Positions 18,561 to 26,951 are shown, counted from the stretch's first letter. The stretch is 64,000 bases of DNA from Cellulomonas chengniuliangii (GCF_024508335.1 NZ_CP101988.1:2976001-3040000), one strand, 5' to 3'. Notes: generated from the sequence alone by a model not told the origin. Numbers and translations are program-made.

Positions 18561-19939
18561 GAGCCGTGGGCCGCGACGACCTCGGTCGCCGCGGCCGCCT
18601 CGGTCAGCGCCGGGCCGACGGCGAACAGCCCTGCCCACGCGGGGGGCACGGTCACGACCGCGTCAGGGGTGTACCCGAGCCGGGCGAGGATCTCGTCGTT
18701 CGCGTCGGGCACCGGGAACGCCACGCCCGACTGGTCGACGAGCAGCACCTGGGACGTGGCCCCTGCGGCCCCCTGGGCCCGCACGAGCGCGCCACCGCCC
18801 GCCACCACCCGGACGCCGAGGCCGGTGACCGGGTCCGTCGCCGCAGGAGGCGTCGGCATGGGCGTGGTCACCAGGTCGACCCCCGCGCCATCTCCTGTGG
18901 CCAGCCGCGCGCACGGCGTCTCGTCGGCGCCTACCGCTGTTGGCAGCTCGAGCGGCCAGTCCGCCGGGGCGACCGGCCGGGCCGCGGTGCGCACGTTCGC
19001 CACCTGCGCCGCGCTCACGGTGATCTCTGGCCCCGTCGAGGCGCCCGACCCGAGCTGGTACAGCGGGTAGGCCAACGGGCTGAGCGCCGCCAGCTCGCCC
19101 TGCGCGTCGACCACGTACCGGGTGCCGCCCTCCGCCGCGCCCGCGACCACCACCACCGAGCCGACCACCGCTCCCCCGGGCAGCACGACGCCGAGCGGCG
19201 CTGGATCCCCGGCTCCGGGGATCTCGAGCGGCGCCAGGTCGGCGCCGGGCGCGAACAGCCCGAGCCACCCCGCGGGAGCCTCGAGCGGCGTGCCCGACTC
19301 GAGCTCGAGCGCTCGGCGCACCGCCGCGACGTGCTCGTCGGGGACGAGGTACCTGTAGCCGCCCGCGACCACGTACAGGTCGCCCGCGACGGTCACGAGC
19401 GAGGCCCGGGGCGGGTCGCCCGAGGCGTCGGCCGTCAGGGGGAGGTCCGCGCCGAGCAGCGTCGTCGCGGACCCGTCACCCGCCGCGCACGAGAGCCAGC
19501 CGGTCGGGACGAGCCGGGACGCCGCGGGCAGCGAGTCAGGGGCGCCGGCGATGCCGATCGTGGGCCCGCGCGGCGTGTCGACGATGTCGCTGTCCTTGAC
19601 CGTCACGACCTTGAACGCCTGCGACGGGATCACCAGGCGCGCGCTCGTCGTGTTGAGCACCGGGTAGAGCGTGCCGTCGACCGCGACGTACCTGCTGCCG
19701 TCCGCCTTCACGAGCACCAGGGAGCTGTCATCCCACCCAGAGGGCAGGCTCGGCGCGAGGAGCCCGAACGCCCACGAGCCGGCCACCAGCAGCACTGACA
19801 ACGCCACCCCCGCCGCCACACCTCGCAAGGGCTTGGTGGGCTCGAGCTCCTGGCCGCCGGGCGCGCCGCTCACGAATGCCGTGAGCAGGCGCCGGCGGCT
19901 GTAGGTCTGCGCCTCGACGAGGTCGCGCTTGGAGGCCAC
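18557..19939 (-). CDS. eccB: EccB, type VII secretion core component
   Basis: Core subunit of the ESX membrane complex, with a short cytoplasmic N-terminus, one transmembrane helix and a large extracytoplasmic repeat domain. The opening MASKRDLVEAQTYSRRRLLTAF matches the conserved EccB N-terminus, and the helix follows at about residues 39-63. The remaining 400 residues contain repeated pieces such as YVAVDGTLYPVLNTTSARLV and a Cys in WLSCAAG, as in the EccB fold. The 460-residue length is normal. It lies four bases after eccD and overlaps mycP at its 3' end, so eccD-eccB-mycP is one operon. Confidence 0.94.
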   Translation of the reverse strand: MASKRDLVEAQTYSRRRLLTAFVSGAPGGQELEPTKPLRGVAAGVALSVLLVAGSWAFGLLAPSLPSGWDDSSLVLVKADGSRYVAVDGTLYPVLNTTSARLVIPSQAFKVVTVKDSDIVDTPRGPTIGIAGAPDSLPAASRLVPTGWLSCAAGDGSATTLLGADLPLTADASGDPPRASLVTVAGDLYVVAGGYRYLVPDEHVAAVRRALELESGTPLEAPAGWLGLFAPGADLAPLEIPGAGDPAPLGVVLPGGAVVGSVVVVAGAAEGGTRYVVDAQGELAALSPLAYPLYQLGSGASTGPEITVSAAQVANVRTAARPVAPADWPLELPTAVGADETPCARLATGDGAGVDLVTTPMPTPPAATDPVTGLGVRVVAGGGALVRAQGAAGATSQVLLVDQSGVAFPVPDANDEILARLGYTPDAVVTVPPAWAGLFAVGPALTEAAAATEVVAAHGS

Positions 19940-19943
19940 GGGC

Positions 19944-21293
19944 TCAGACCACGCCAGCGGCGGTCAGGGCGACGGGGAGCAGCAGCGCGAGGAACAGCAA
20001 CTCGCCGGTGTCGGCGAGCCGTCCCAGCCACAGCCGCCGGCCAGGGCTCACCAGTCCCAGCGCGACGACGATCGCGGCGAGCAGCCCCGCGGCGCCCGCG
20101 AGCCCGCCGCGCCAGCCGGGGTGGACGAGCGCGGCCGCGAGGGCGGTCGCCGCCAGCCCTGCCACGCCGACGGACACGACCAGCAGGACGTCGGTGCGCG
20201 AGGAGGTCTGGCGGACGCTCAGCAGCAGGCCGCAGTAGCAGAGCACGAGCAGGATCGTCCCGGCCACGCCCGTCCCGACGATCGCGGGTGTCGCCACGAG
20301 CGCCAGCCCGCCGACCGCGGCGCGCAGCGTGAGCTGCAGGCGGTGGCCGGTGGCGTACTGCTGGCGCACCACGGCCGGGTCGACCTCGACCGGGTCGAGC
20401 AGGATCTCGGCGTCCGAGCGGGCGGTGACGACGCGCAGCGGGGTGCTCGACAACGCGAGCCACGGCACCCCGATCGAGCAGGCGACCACGACCGCGACGA
20501 CGACGGCCAGCACGGCGCCCGGATCAGCGCCCATCGCGGCGACGACCGTCCCGCTCGCGGCCAGCGCCAGGCCGACGAGCATCGGCCCGACGCACAGCTC
20601 GCGGCGGTCCGGCATGGCCAGCAGCCCGATCGCTCCCGAGGCGAGCAGCCCTGCCCCGGCGAAGGCCGTCGACCACCCCCAGGTGGGAGGCCCGTCGAGC
20701 GCGGTCAGCCCGGCGACCGCGCCGAGCACCGTCGCGGTGAGGACCAGCACGCGGCCAGCGCCGGGCTCAGCGCCCACCCGCCCGACCACGGCGCCTGCCA
20801 CGAGCACGAGCACGCAGCCCACGGCCGCCAGGACCGGCGGGAGCAGAGAGGCCGGGTCGGCGCCCACGAGGAGCGCTGCCGCCGCGAGGAGCAGCGCCAC
20901 CGCGGCGCCGGCCGCGCTCCGTGCGCTGTCCTGCGCGGTCCACGGGGCGTGGTGCGCCTCGACCGCGTCTGCCACCGCCTCCACCACGTCGTCGTACACG
21001 CGGGGCTCGGCCCGGGTGGCGCCCGCCTCGAGGGTGAGCACCGCGCCGTCCTCGACGCCCTGCGCCACGAGGCTCCGCGCGGAGTCGACGGCTCGGCCGT
21101 CGGCCCGCAGCAGGCGGTAGCCGCCGTAGACGGTCGCGGCGTCGAGAAGGCCGAGGGTCCGCGCCAGCCCGGGGATCAGCTCGGCGACGGGGACGCTGCC
21201 CGGCGCGCCGAGGTCCGCGCGGCGGTCGTCGGCGACGACGGACAACCGGACGAGCGTCCCGACAGGCGTCAGGGACGAGGTCAACTCGGTCAT
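19944..21293 (-). CDS. eccD: EccD, type VII secretion channel subunit (canonical copy)
   Basis: Polytopic ESX membrane subunit. Residues about 14-95 form the ubiquitin-like (YukD) cytoplasmic domain, with LVRLSVVADDRRADLGAPGSV and later YRLLRADGRAVD, both typical of EccD. The rest is about eleven hydrophobic helices, for a total of 449 residues. It is the first gene of the minus-strand operon eccD-eccB-mycP and is divergent from the WXG100 operon. A second EccD-like gene lies at 26952-28319. In known ESX structures each protomer contains two EccD copies, so the two paralogs may pair. Confidence 0.92.
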   Translation of the reverse strand: MTELTSSLTPVGTLVRLSVVADDRRADLGAPGSVPVAELIPGLARTLGLLDAATVYGGYRLLRADGRAVDSARSLVAQGVEDGAVLTLEAGATRAEPRVYDDVVEAVADAVEAHHAPWTAQDSARSAAGAAVALLLAAAALLVGADPASLLPPVLAAVGCVLVLVAGAVVGRVGAEPGAGRVLVLTATVLGAVAGLTALDGPPTWGWSTAFAGAGLLASGAIGLLAMPDRRELCVGPMLVGLALAASGTVVAAMGADPGAVLAVVVAVVVACSIGVPWLALSSTPLRVVTARSDAEILLDPVEVDPAVVRQQYATGHRLQLTLRAAVGGLALVATPAIVGTGVAGTILLVLCYCGLLLSVRQTSSRTDVLLVVSVGVAGLAATALAAALVHPGWRGGLAGAAGLLAAIVVALGLVSPGRRLWLGRLADTGELLFLALLLPVALTAAGVV

Positions 21294-21481
21294 CCGTGTC
21301 CTTCGGTCCAGGCCACCGGCCGCGTGAGGTCGGAGGTGAGCATAGCCACGCGGGGGCCTCCGCCGGCGGCCCGTCCCCCGGTTGCGCGGCCCGTCCGCGT
21401 CCCGGGCCGGAAAGCGACGACAGGCGGTGACCCGATTGGGTGATTGCGCCGACCTGGGACGAATGCGACGCCAGCCTCCAC

Positions 21482-21515
21482 TACGGTTCCCGTGTCACCG
21501 ACGCACGTCCGTGAC
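21482..21515 (+). promoter_or_regulatory. Candidate promoter and operator of the WXG100 operon
   Basis: TACGGT (21482-21487) is a plausible -10; no clear -35 was found. Starting about seven bases later, GTCACcGACG-ca-CGTCcGTGAC (21494-21515) is a 22-bp imperfect palindrome with nine of ten paired positions matching. It would sit at the transcription start, a typical repressor position. The WXG100 start is 68 bases further on. Confidence 0.4.
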
Positions 21516-21582
21516 GGCGTCGCCGCTCGGTGGTGCTAGAGGTCCGGCCTCCGCAATGGGGTCGTGTAAACGGGAGGTGACG

Positions 21583-21894
21583 ATGGCGGTCGAGGTTTCC
21601 GCTGCCGACGGTGCGCTCAAGCAGGGCGCGACCGCGGTCGCTCAGTCCAAGGCAGACCTGCAGCGCGAGCTCTCCGCGCTCGAGGGCAAGCTCGCCGGGA
21701 TCGGCTCGCACTGGCAGGGCCAGGGCGCGGTCGCGTTCAGCGCCCTGATGGCCAGGTGGCGCGAGGACGCGCAGAAGATCGTGCGCGCGCTCGACGACTT
21801 CGAGGCGAACCTCGTGTCGTCGCAGTCCACCTACACCGCCGCGGACGACGCCCAGCAGTCGGCCATGAGCCGCCTGCAGGGCCGGCTCGGCTGA
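21583..21894 (+). CDS. WXG100-family secreted protein, first of pair
   Basis: Small helical-hairpin protein of 103 residues, the typical ESX substrate. The turn motif is Trp44-Gln-Gly46 in GSHWQGQGAVAF. A C-terminal YxxxD secretion motif is present as Tyr84-Thr-Ala-Ala-Asp88. The ATG at 21583 follows GGGAGGTGACG, a near-perfect ribosome binding site. An upstream in-frame extension would run into the promoter region and is rejected. It is followed 26 bases later by a second WXG100 gene, and the two probably form a heterodimer. No signal peptide, as expected for the family. Confidence 0.93.
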   Translation: MAVEVSAADGALKQGATAVAQSKADLQRELSALEGKLAGIGSHWQGQGAVAFSALMARWREDAQKIVRALDDFEANLVSSQSTYTAADDAQQSAMSRLQGRLG

Positions 21895-21920
21895 CCCGCG
21901 CGACGAGAGGAACGACGACG

Positions 21921-22205
21921 ATGAGCAACCTCAAGGTCAACTTCGGCGGTCTGCAGACCGCTGCCGCCGACATCGCCTCGGGCGCGAACCAGATCGAGAG
22001 CCGCCTGGCGGACATGGACCGCTCGCTGCAGCCGTTGCGCGCCAACTGGACGGGCGCCGCCTCCGAGTCCTACGAGGCCTCGAAGGCCTCCTGGACGGCG
22101 GCCATCACCGACATGAAGGCCCTCCTCGCGGACATCGGCCGCGCGGTCGCGGTCTCGGGTGAGGACTACCAGGCCACCGAGCGGGCGAACGCCCAGCGCT
22201 GGTAG
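21921..22205 (+). CDS. WXG100-family secreted protein, second of pair
   Basis: ESX substrate of 94 residues. The turn motif is Trp43-Thr-Gly45 in LRANWTGAASESY. Near the C-terminus Tyr83-Gln-Ala-Thr-Glu87 fits the YxxxD/E export motif, so both members of the pair carry one. The start is supported by GAGAGGA about 11 bases upstream. It is the probable partner of the preceding 103-residue protein. Two stacked hairpins directly after the stop may let this pair be made in excess over the downstream genes. Confidence 0.93.
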   Translation: MSNLKVNFGGLQTAAADIASGANQIESRLADMDRSLQPLRANWTGAASESYEASKASWTAAITDMKALLADIGRAVAVSGEDYQATERANAQRW

Positions 22206-22212
22206 TCGACCC

Positions 22213-22294
22213 GCGCGCCGCAGGGCGCGCACCACTGCACCACGACGTGCGCCGCGCCGCCATCCCCTCAGGGCTGGCGGCGCGGCGCACGTCG
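22213..22294 (+). terminator. Tandem hairpins after the WXG100 pair
   Basis: The first hairpin is GCGCGCC (22213-22219) with GGCGCGC (22224-22230). The second has perfect 20-bp arms (22243-22262 and 22275-22294) that begin CGACGTGCGCCGCG on the left; its 12-base loop contains CCC/GGG. This is the most stable hairpin seen in the window. It may act as a partial terminator, attenuator or 3' stabiliser inside the ESX operon. Confidence 0.65.
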
Positions 22295-22336
22295 AGCACA
22301 TCAGCCCCCGGTGCGGGGCGGCGACGAGGAGACGGC

Positions 22337-22693
22337 ATGGCAGGCGAGATCGAGCTCGACAGCGAGGTCCTCACGGCACGGCTCGCGCGGCTGACGTCCA
22401 TCCTGGACAACCTGGAGATCCTCCAGGGCGCGGTCGCCGAGATCGGCGGCAGTCAGGACACGAGCCGGTGGTCCGCGGCCCCTGGACCCGACGACTTCGC
22501 GCGGTCGCTCGCCGCCTCGCTCGACGACGCGCGGCGGTACATCTCGCGCCTGCACGCGACCATCGACAAGCAGATCACGGGGCTGCGCACCAGCGCCTCG
22601 TCCCTCCTCGCGCAGGACGAGGCCGCGGCGGCCTCGCTGACGGCGGCGGCGAACCGGCTGTCCGGGCTCCAGGGCCGCATGGTCCCGATGTGA
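22337..22693 (+). CDS. Small helical ESX-associated protein, unknown function
   Basis: A 118-residue, mostly helical, soluble protein with no recognised family. The ATG at 22337 follows GAGGAG at good spacing; an earlier in-frame ATG at 22247 lies within the hairpin region and is less likely. Size and heptad-like Leu/Ala spacing resemble WXG100-like or chaperone-type ESX proteins. There is no WXG turn; SRWSAAPGP in the middle has a Trp but not the motif. Its stop overlaps the second mycosin start (GTGA), so the two are made together. It could be a third substrate or a partner of the 505-residue protein downstream. Confidence 0.75.
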   Translation: MAGEIELDSEVLTARLARLTSILDNLEILQGAVAEIGGSQDTSRWSAAPGPDDFARSLAASLDDARRYISRLHATIDKQITGLRTSASSLLAQDEAAAASLTAAANRLSGLQGRMVPM

Positions 22694-24003
22694 TCCGGTC
22701 AGTCGAGACCCGGCGGCCGCTGCGCCGCGGCGCCGTCGCCCTGCTCGCCCTGGCCGCGCTGCTGGCGACCCCCGCGCCGGCCACGGCGGCGGACGCTGGC
22801 GACGGCCTGTGGTACTTCACCCAGACCGGGATCGCCGAGGCCCATCAGCACACCCGGGGCGAGGGCATCACGATCGCCGTGCTCGACGGACCGATCAACG
22901 CGGCCGTCCCCGAGCTCGCGGGCGCGAACCTCACCGTCCGCGAGCCCGCGTACTGCTCGAGGACCGCCGGCGGGCCGCCCATGGACACGCAGAGCACCGA
23001 CGCAGACGCGACCCACGCCACCACGATCGCCTCGCTGCTCCTCGGGAGCGGCGCGGGGGCTGCCGGCCAGGCGGGCGTCCTCGGGGTGGCTCCCGGCGCG
23101 CAGGTCCTCCACTACGTGGTCAACTTCGACGGCGACCGTGCCCGGGCCCTGGCGTGCCTCCACGTCGGAGGCGCCGACACGGGCGACATCGTGGCGACCG
23201 CGATCGACCAGGCGGTGGCCGATGGCGCCGACATCATCAGCCTGTCGTTCAGCGCCCACGCCACCGACGACCTGGTCGACGCGATCGCCGACGCCCAGCG
23301 GGCGGGCGTGATCCTGGTGGCGGCCGTGCCCAACGGAGATTTCGAACCCCACAACTCAATCCTGGAGAGTGCGAACGGCGTCGTGGCGGTCGAGCGGAGC
23401 GACGTGAACGGCCGGTCTGCCACGGAGACCTTCGAGCCGTCCCCGTGGATCACGGTCGCCGCCCCCGGGCAGGAACTCCGGGCACTCGTGCCCCCGTGGG
23501 AGAGCTACGCGCTCACGTCAGGAACATCCTTCGCGACTCCATACACCGCGGGGGTGCTAGCCCTCGCGTGGTCCGTCTACCCCGACGCGACCGCAAACCA
23601 GATGATCCAGTCCCTCATCCGTAACGCCGGGCCCGACGACCAGGAGCCCACCCGGGACGCGCACCTGGGCTACGGCATCGTCAGCATCGAGCGCATGCTC
23701 GCCCATGACCCGACCGCCTACCCGGACGAGAACCCCCTGCTCCGCGACGACGCCGAGCCGTCGACCGCCCAGATCCTCGGCGAGCCCGCGCCCGGTGACG
23801 ACTCGACCCCCGCACCGCTGGCGGACACGCAGGACACCGCGAGCCCCGGGAGCTCACCGGGTCCGCTGCTGCTGGCGGCGGCCGGCGTCCTCGGGCTGCT
23901 CGTGCTCGCCGGCATCGCGCTCGCCATCGTGCTCACCCTCCGTGCACGACGCCGCTCCGCGCAGCCCGCGTCGCCGCCACCGACCCCCGGCCCGTGGGCC
24001 TGA
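22690..24003 (+). CDS. Second mycosin-like S8 serine protease
   Basis: A 437-residue subtilase with signal peptide (about 1-34), C-terminal membrane helix (about 383-407) and basic tail, the mycosin layout. The triad is Asp66 (IAVLDGPIN), His109 (ATHATTIAS) and Ser280 (SGTSFATP), with Asn215 in AAVPNGD. The Asp and His motifs depart from the usual DTG/DSG and HGT. The catalytic residues are kept, so activity is still possible. Cys89 and Cys156 may pair. The GTG overlaps the previous stop. Codons are less GC-biased around 23330-23370 and 23510-23570 (GAT, GAA, AGT, TCA, ACA, CTA) than in neighbouring genes. It probably serves the WXG100 and Gly-rich products of this operon. Confidence 0.85.
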   Translation: MIRSVETRRPLRRGAVALLALAALLATPAPATAADAGDGLWYFTQTGIAEAHQHTRGEGITIAVLDGPINAAVPELAGANLTVREPAYCSRTAGGPPMDTQSTDADATHATTIASLLLGSGAGAAGQAGVLGVAPGAQVLHYVVNFDGDRARALACLHVGGADTGDIVATAIDQAVADGADIISLSFSAHATDDLVDAIADAQRAGVILVAAVPNGDFEPHNSILESANGVVAVERSDVNGRSATETFEPSPWITVAAPGQELRALVPPWESYALTSGTSFATPYTAGVLALAWSVYPDATANQMIQSLIRNAGPDDQEPTRDAHLGYGIVSIERMLAHDPTAYPDENPLLRDDAEPSTAQILGEPAPGDDSTPAPLADTQDTASPGSSPGPLLLAAAGVLGLLVLAGIALAIVLTLRARRRSAQPASPPPTPGPWA

Positions 24004-24016
24004 GAAGGGACCCCTG

Positions 24017-25534
24017 ATGGGACAGCACGCCGACGAACTCGCGCTGACGCTCCAGGCGCAGCTCGACGCGATCACCCAGGACGCCACCCGGCTGCGCTTC
24101 GCCGCGTCCGCCCTCGACTCGATGGCGGACTCGATCACAGCGATCGTGGGCGACCTCGGCATCACCGGGGAGATCGCCGACGCCTCAGAGGCCGACCTCA
24201 CTGTCCTGGTGAGCCAGATGCGCACCACGGCCGACTCGATCACCGGCGCCCAGAAGGCAGCCGAGCAGGCCCGGGCCGCGGTCGCCGCCGCACAGGAGGC
24301 GTACCACGCCCTGCCCGACGGCAAGCTCACCTTCGCCCAGCGCGCGGCGCTGACGGCGGGCGGCACGATCGCCATCCCCGGCGTCGGCGCCGTCGCGGCG
24401 ACCGTCGCCGGAGAGATCTGGTCCAACCAGCGCGAGAAGGACCGCGAGGCCGCCGCGAAGAAGGCGCTGGCCAACCTCGCCACGGCGACGGCCGACGCCA
24501 CGTCCGCCCTGATGGTCAGCAAGGGGGCCGAACCGCCCACCCCCTTGCCGCTGGCCGCCGCCGCGCCTCCTGCCGAGCAGGGCTCGCCCACGGGCCCAGC
24601 CCCGACCGGCCTCAGTCGGCGGCCCGGCGCGTCCGGCGTCCCGGCGTTGTCGGCTGCCGGGGCCACGGCCGTCGCAGCTGCGGGCGTGACCCCTTGGACC
24701 ACCGACAGGGACTCGACGGTCCCGCCCGCCCCTGTCATCGGAACCCCCAGCGGCGGCGGCGCCACCACCATCGGCGGGGTCGTCGTCAGCGGCGGGACCA
24801 CCGGCGGGGCCTTGCCGTCGCCTGGTGGCACGACCACCGCGGACGGCACGGTGAGCGGCTTCGTGCCCGGTACGGGCGCCACCGGCACGGGGCTCGGAGC
24901 GGGCGGCACCCCGGGCATCGGCGGGCTCGGCGGGAGCGGGCACGGCGCCGGGCTCGGTGGCTCGGCGGCGGGGGCTGGGGCGCTCGCCGGCGGCCTGGCC
25001 GTGGGTGGCGCAGCGCTCGGCGCGGCGGGCGTCGGCAGGCTCGGTGGAGCCCCGACTGCCCTGGGCGCGGGCGCCGGGAGCCTCGGCGGCAGCCTGGGGG
25101 TCGGCGGCGCCCCGGGGATCGGGATGACGGGCGCGGCCTCGGCTGGCGGCGCGGGCACGGCCGGTGGCACGTTCCTCGGCGGCGGCCAGGGCGCCGCCAC
25201 CGCGGGATCGCGGTCGACGGCGGGCGTCTCGGGTTCGAGCCTCACGGGCGCCACCGGGCGGTCGGGCCTGGTCGCCGGCTCGTCGATGACCGCGTCCACG
25301 ACACCCGGCGCCGGGCAGGGCTCGACGATGATCGGTCCTCAGGGCGCGGGAGCGGGCGCCGCGGGCGGCTCCGCGAAGTCCCGCCGCACCACCTCGGCGG
25401 GCTACATCGCACCCCAGTTCGACGATGAGGACGCCCCGGCTCCCGCCACGCTGACCGGGCGGGCGCGCGCGGGCTCCCGCGACGATCTCCCCGCAGCCCC
25501 GGAGCCGGACCTCGAGGCCGACGAGACGTGGTGA
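24017..25534 (+). CDS. Gly/Ala-rich putative ESX substrate with helical head
   Basis: A 505-residue protein of unknown family. Residues about 1-180 are helical and soluble except for a weakly hydrophobic stretch (ALTAGGTIAIPGVGAVAAT). Residues about 190-460 are low-complexity Gly/Ala/Ser/Thr, full of GG and GLG pieces. The tail is acidic (FDDEDAPAP and EADETW). This two-part layout recalls PPE-type ESX substrates, but no PPE motif is present. The ATG at 24017 follows GAGAAGGG. It is the last gene of the WXG100 operon, 13 bases after the second mycosin. Substrate status is inferred from layout and position. Confidence 0.7.
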   Translation: MGQHADELALTLQAQLDAITQDATRLRFAASALDSMADSITAIVGDLGITGEIADASEADLTVLVSQMRTTADSITGAQKAAEQARAAVAAAQEAYHALPDGKLTFAQRAALTAGGTIAIPGVGAVAATVAGEIWSNQREKDREAAAKKALANLATATADATSALMVSKGAEPPTPLPLAAAAPPAEQGSPTGPAPTGLSRRPGASGVPALSAAGATAVAAAGVTPWTTDRDSTVPPAPVIGTPSGGGATTIGGVVVSGGTTGGALPSPGGTTTADGTVSGFVPGTGATGTGLGAGGTPGIGGLGGSGHGAGLGGSAAGAGALAGGLAVGGAALGAAGVGRLGGAPTALGAGAGSLGGSLGVGGAPGIGMTGAASAGGAGTAGGTFLGGGQGAATAGSRSTAGVSGSSLTGATGRSGLVAGSSMTASTTPGAGQGSTMIGPQGAGAGAAGGSAKSRRTTSAGYIAPQFDDEDAPAPATLTGRARAGSRDDLPAAPEPDLEADETW

Positions 25535-25589
25535 GCCGCGCCACGCCGCGCACGGCGCCGGCCCCGACAGCTGGCGGCGGCCGCCCTCG

Positions 25590-26869
25590 CTAGCGCGTCG
25601 CGGGCCGGACCGTGAAGGTCCGGCTGCCGATCTGCACCGTGGCCCCGGGGGGCACGGTGACCCGGCGGTCCGTGGGCACCACGACCGTCGGCCTGCCCGG
25701 GACCAGCAGCACGGTGCCGTTCCCCGATCCCGCGTCGGAGATCCAGAAGCCAGTGCCGTCGATGCCGGGGCGTGGGTCCGTGAGAGCGAGCGGCCCGGGT
25801 CGTCGACCTGCACGACGTGGTCGCAACGCTCGTCGGGCGAGACCCGCGGCGCACGGCCGATGACCCCCGGCCCGAGCACCACCGTCGACTCGCCGCTGTC
25901 GAGCGTGAGGACGAACCCGGCGGGGGCCGGCACGGCGGGGGCGGGCACGGCGGGTGCGGGCACGGCGGGTGCGGGCGCAGCAGGGCTGGCCACGACCTCG
26001 TGCGGCAGGGCTGAGCGCGCGCTGCCGACATCCGGCAGCTCGTGACGGTCCGGGAGGCTGGTCCTGCCCCCGGCCGTCCCGTGGCCGGCGGCGTCGGGCC
26101 GCAGCCGCGGCTGGGCCTGGGTGACCGCCGACGCCGTCGGAGGCTCTGACACGCGTGGCTGCGAGGACTGGACGGCGCTGACGGCCGGACCGGTGACCTC
26201 GTGCGTGGCCGGCGGCGGCGCCGGGGCGCGGCGAGGCGCCCGCACGTCGACCACCACGGTCCGCGCGGCGCGGTCATGCCAGCCGCGCACGCGCCCGGTG
26301 GGGTCGAAGGCGCCGGAGGCCACGACGAGCCATTGCCCGACGCCCAGGCCGAGGTGCCCGGCGCCGAGCACGAGGGCCCGACGGGTCGACCGGCCCGAGC
26401 CTGCGGCGTGCGGCGACTCGACGCGGGCGGTGCGAAGCCCGACCAGGAGGTTGCCGAACGACGCCCCCGTGCGCCCTTCCCACACCACGATCCCGATCAC
26501 GAGCTCGACTCCGGCCAGCGCCGTCAGCACGATGCTGCGGGTCAGGACGAGGACCAGGGCGCACACCGCGGTGACCACCAGCGCGTCGACGGCGTAGGCG
26601 AGGAGCCGCTGGCCCACCCGGGCGGGCCTGACGCCGTCGAACTCAGGACCGAGGCTCACGGCCCGGGCGCCGGTCGGAGCAGGCCCGGCCTCGAGCCCAG
26701 CAGCCGAGCCCTGGGCGCGGCGCGGCGCGGCGGGCTGGGCGTCGTCGATGACGACCATGTCGGCCACGGCCACGACGACCGCGCTGCCGCAACCCGTGCA
26801 GAACCGGGCGCCGGCGTGCAGCGGGCGCCGGCAGCCCGCGCAGACTGCCCCCTGGGCGGTGCTGGTCAT
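25590..26869 (-). pseudogene. Zinc-ribbon/RDD/FHA protein gene with a frameshift in the FHA domain
   Basis: The ATG at 26869 (GGGAGAG upstream) opens a protein with a CxxC...CxxC zinc ribbon (CAGC and CTGC), an RDD membrane domain and a Pro/Ala linker. The FHA domain then runs to DDPGRSLSRTH, after which the frame reads on as unrelated sequence. The rest of the FHA domain (LALTDPRPG then FWISDAGSGNGTVLL) is intact in another frame and ends at 25590. The break lies at about 25780-25800, where a GCTCGCTCTC-like stretch fits both frames. A 3n+1 deletion between short direct repeats, or an assembly error, would explain it. The intact paralog is at 33337-34578. Confidence 0.75.
25929..25985. repeat. 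15-bp coding tandem repeat in the FHA gene linker
   Basis: Three 15-bp units (GGCACGGCGGGTGCG type) at 25929-25973 plus a diverged fourth. On the minus strand they encode repeats of VPAPA in the linker between RDD and FHA domains. Unit number is likely to vary between strains. Confidence 0.85.
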
Positions 26870-26951
26870 CGGCTCTCCCGGAGGTCGCAGGACGGTGAAA
26901 GGCCAGGGGTCCGCGGCCATGGCGGCGCGATCGGGCCGAGGGGCGTCATCG

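Noticed and set aside
21294-21582. Small gene in the 289-base gap between eccD and the WXG100 pair
   Set aside because: Short frames exist, but none has a ribosome site or recognisable product; the gap is best read as a divergent promoter region.
25929-25985. Possible CRISPR-like array
   Set aside because: Units are contiguous 15-bp coding repeats without spacers.
25590-26869. Programmed frameshift in the FHA gene
   Set aside because: No slippery heptamer or stimulating stem was seen at 25780-25800, and coding sequence seems to be missing, so a deletion or assembly error is more likely.
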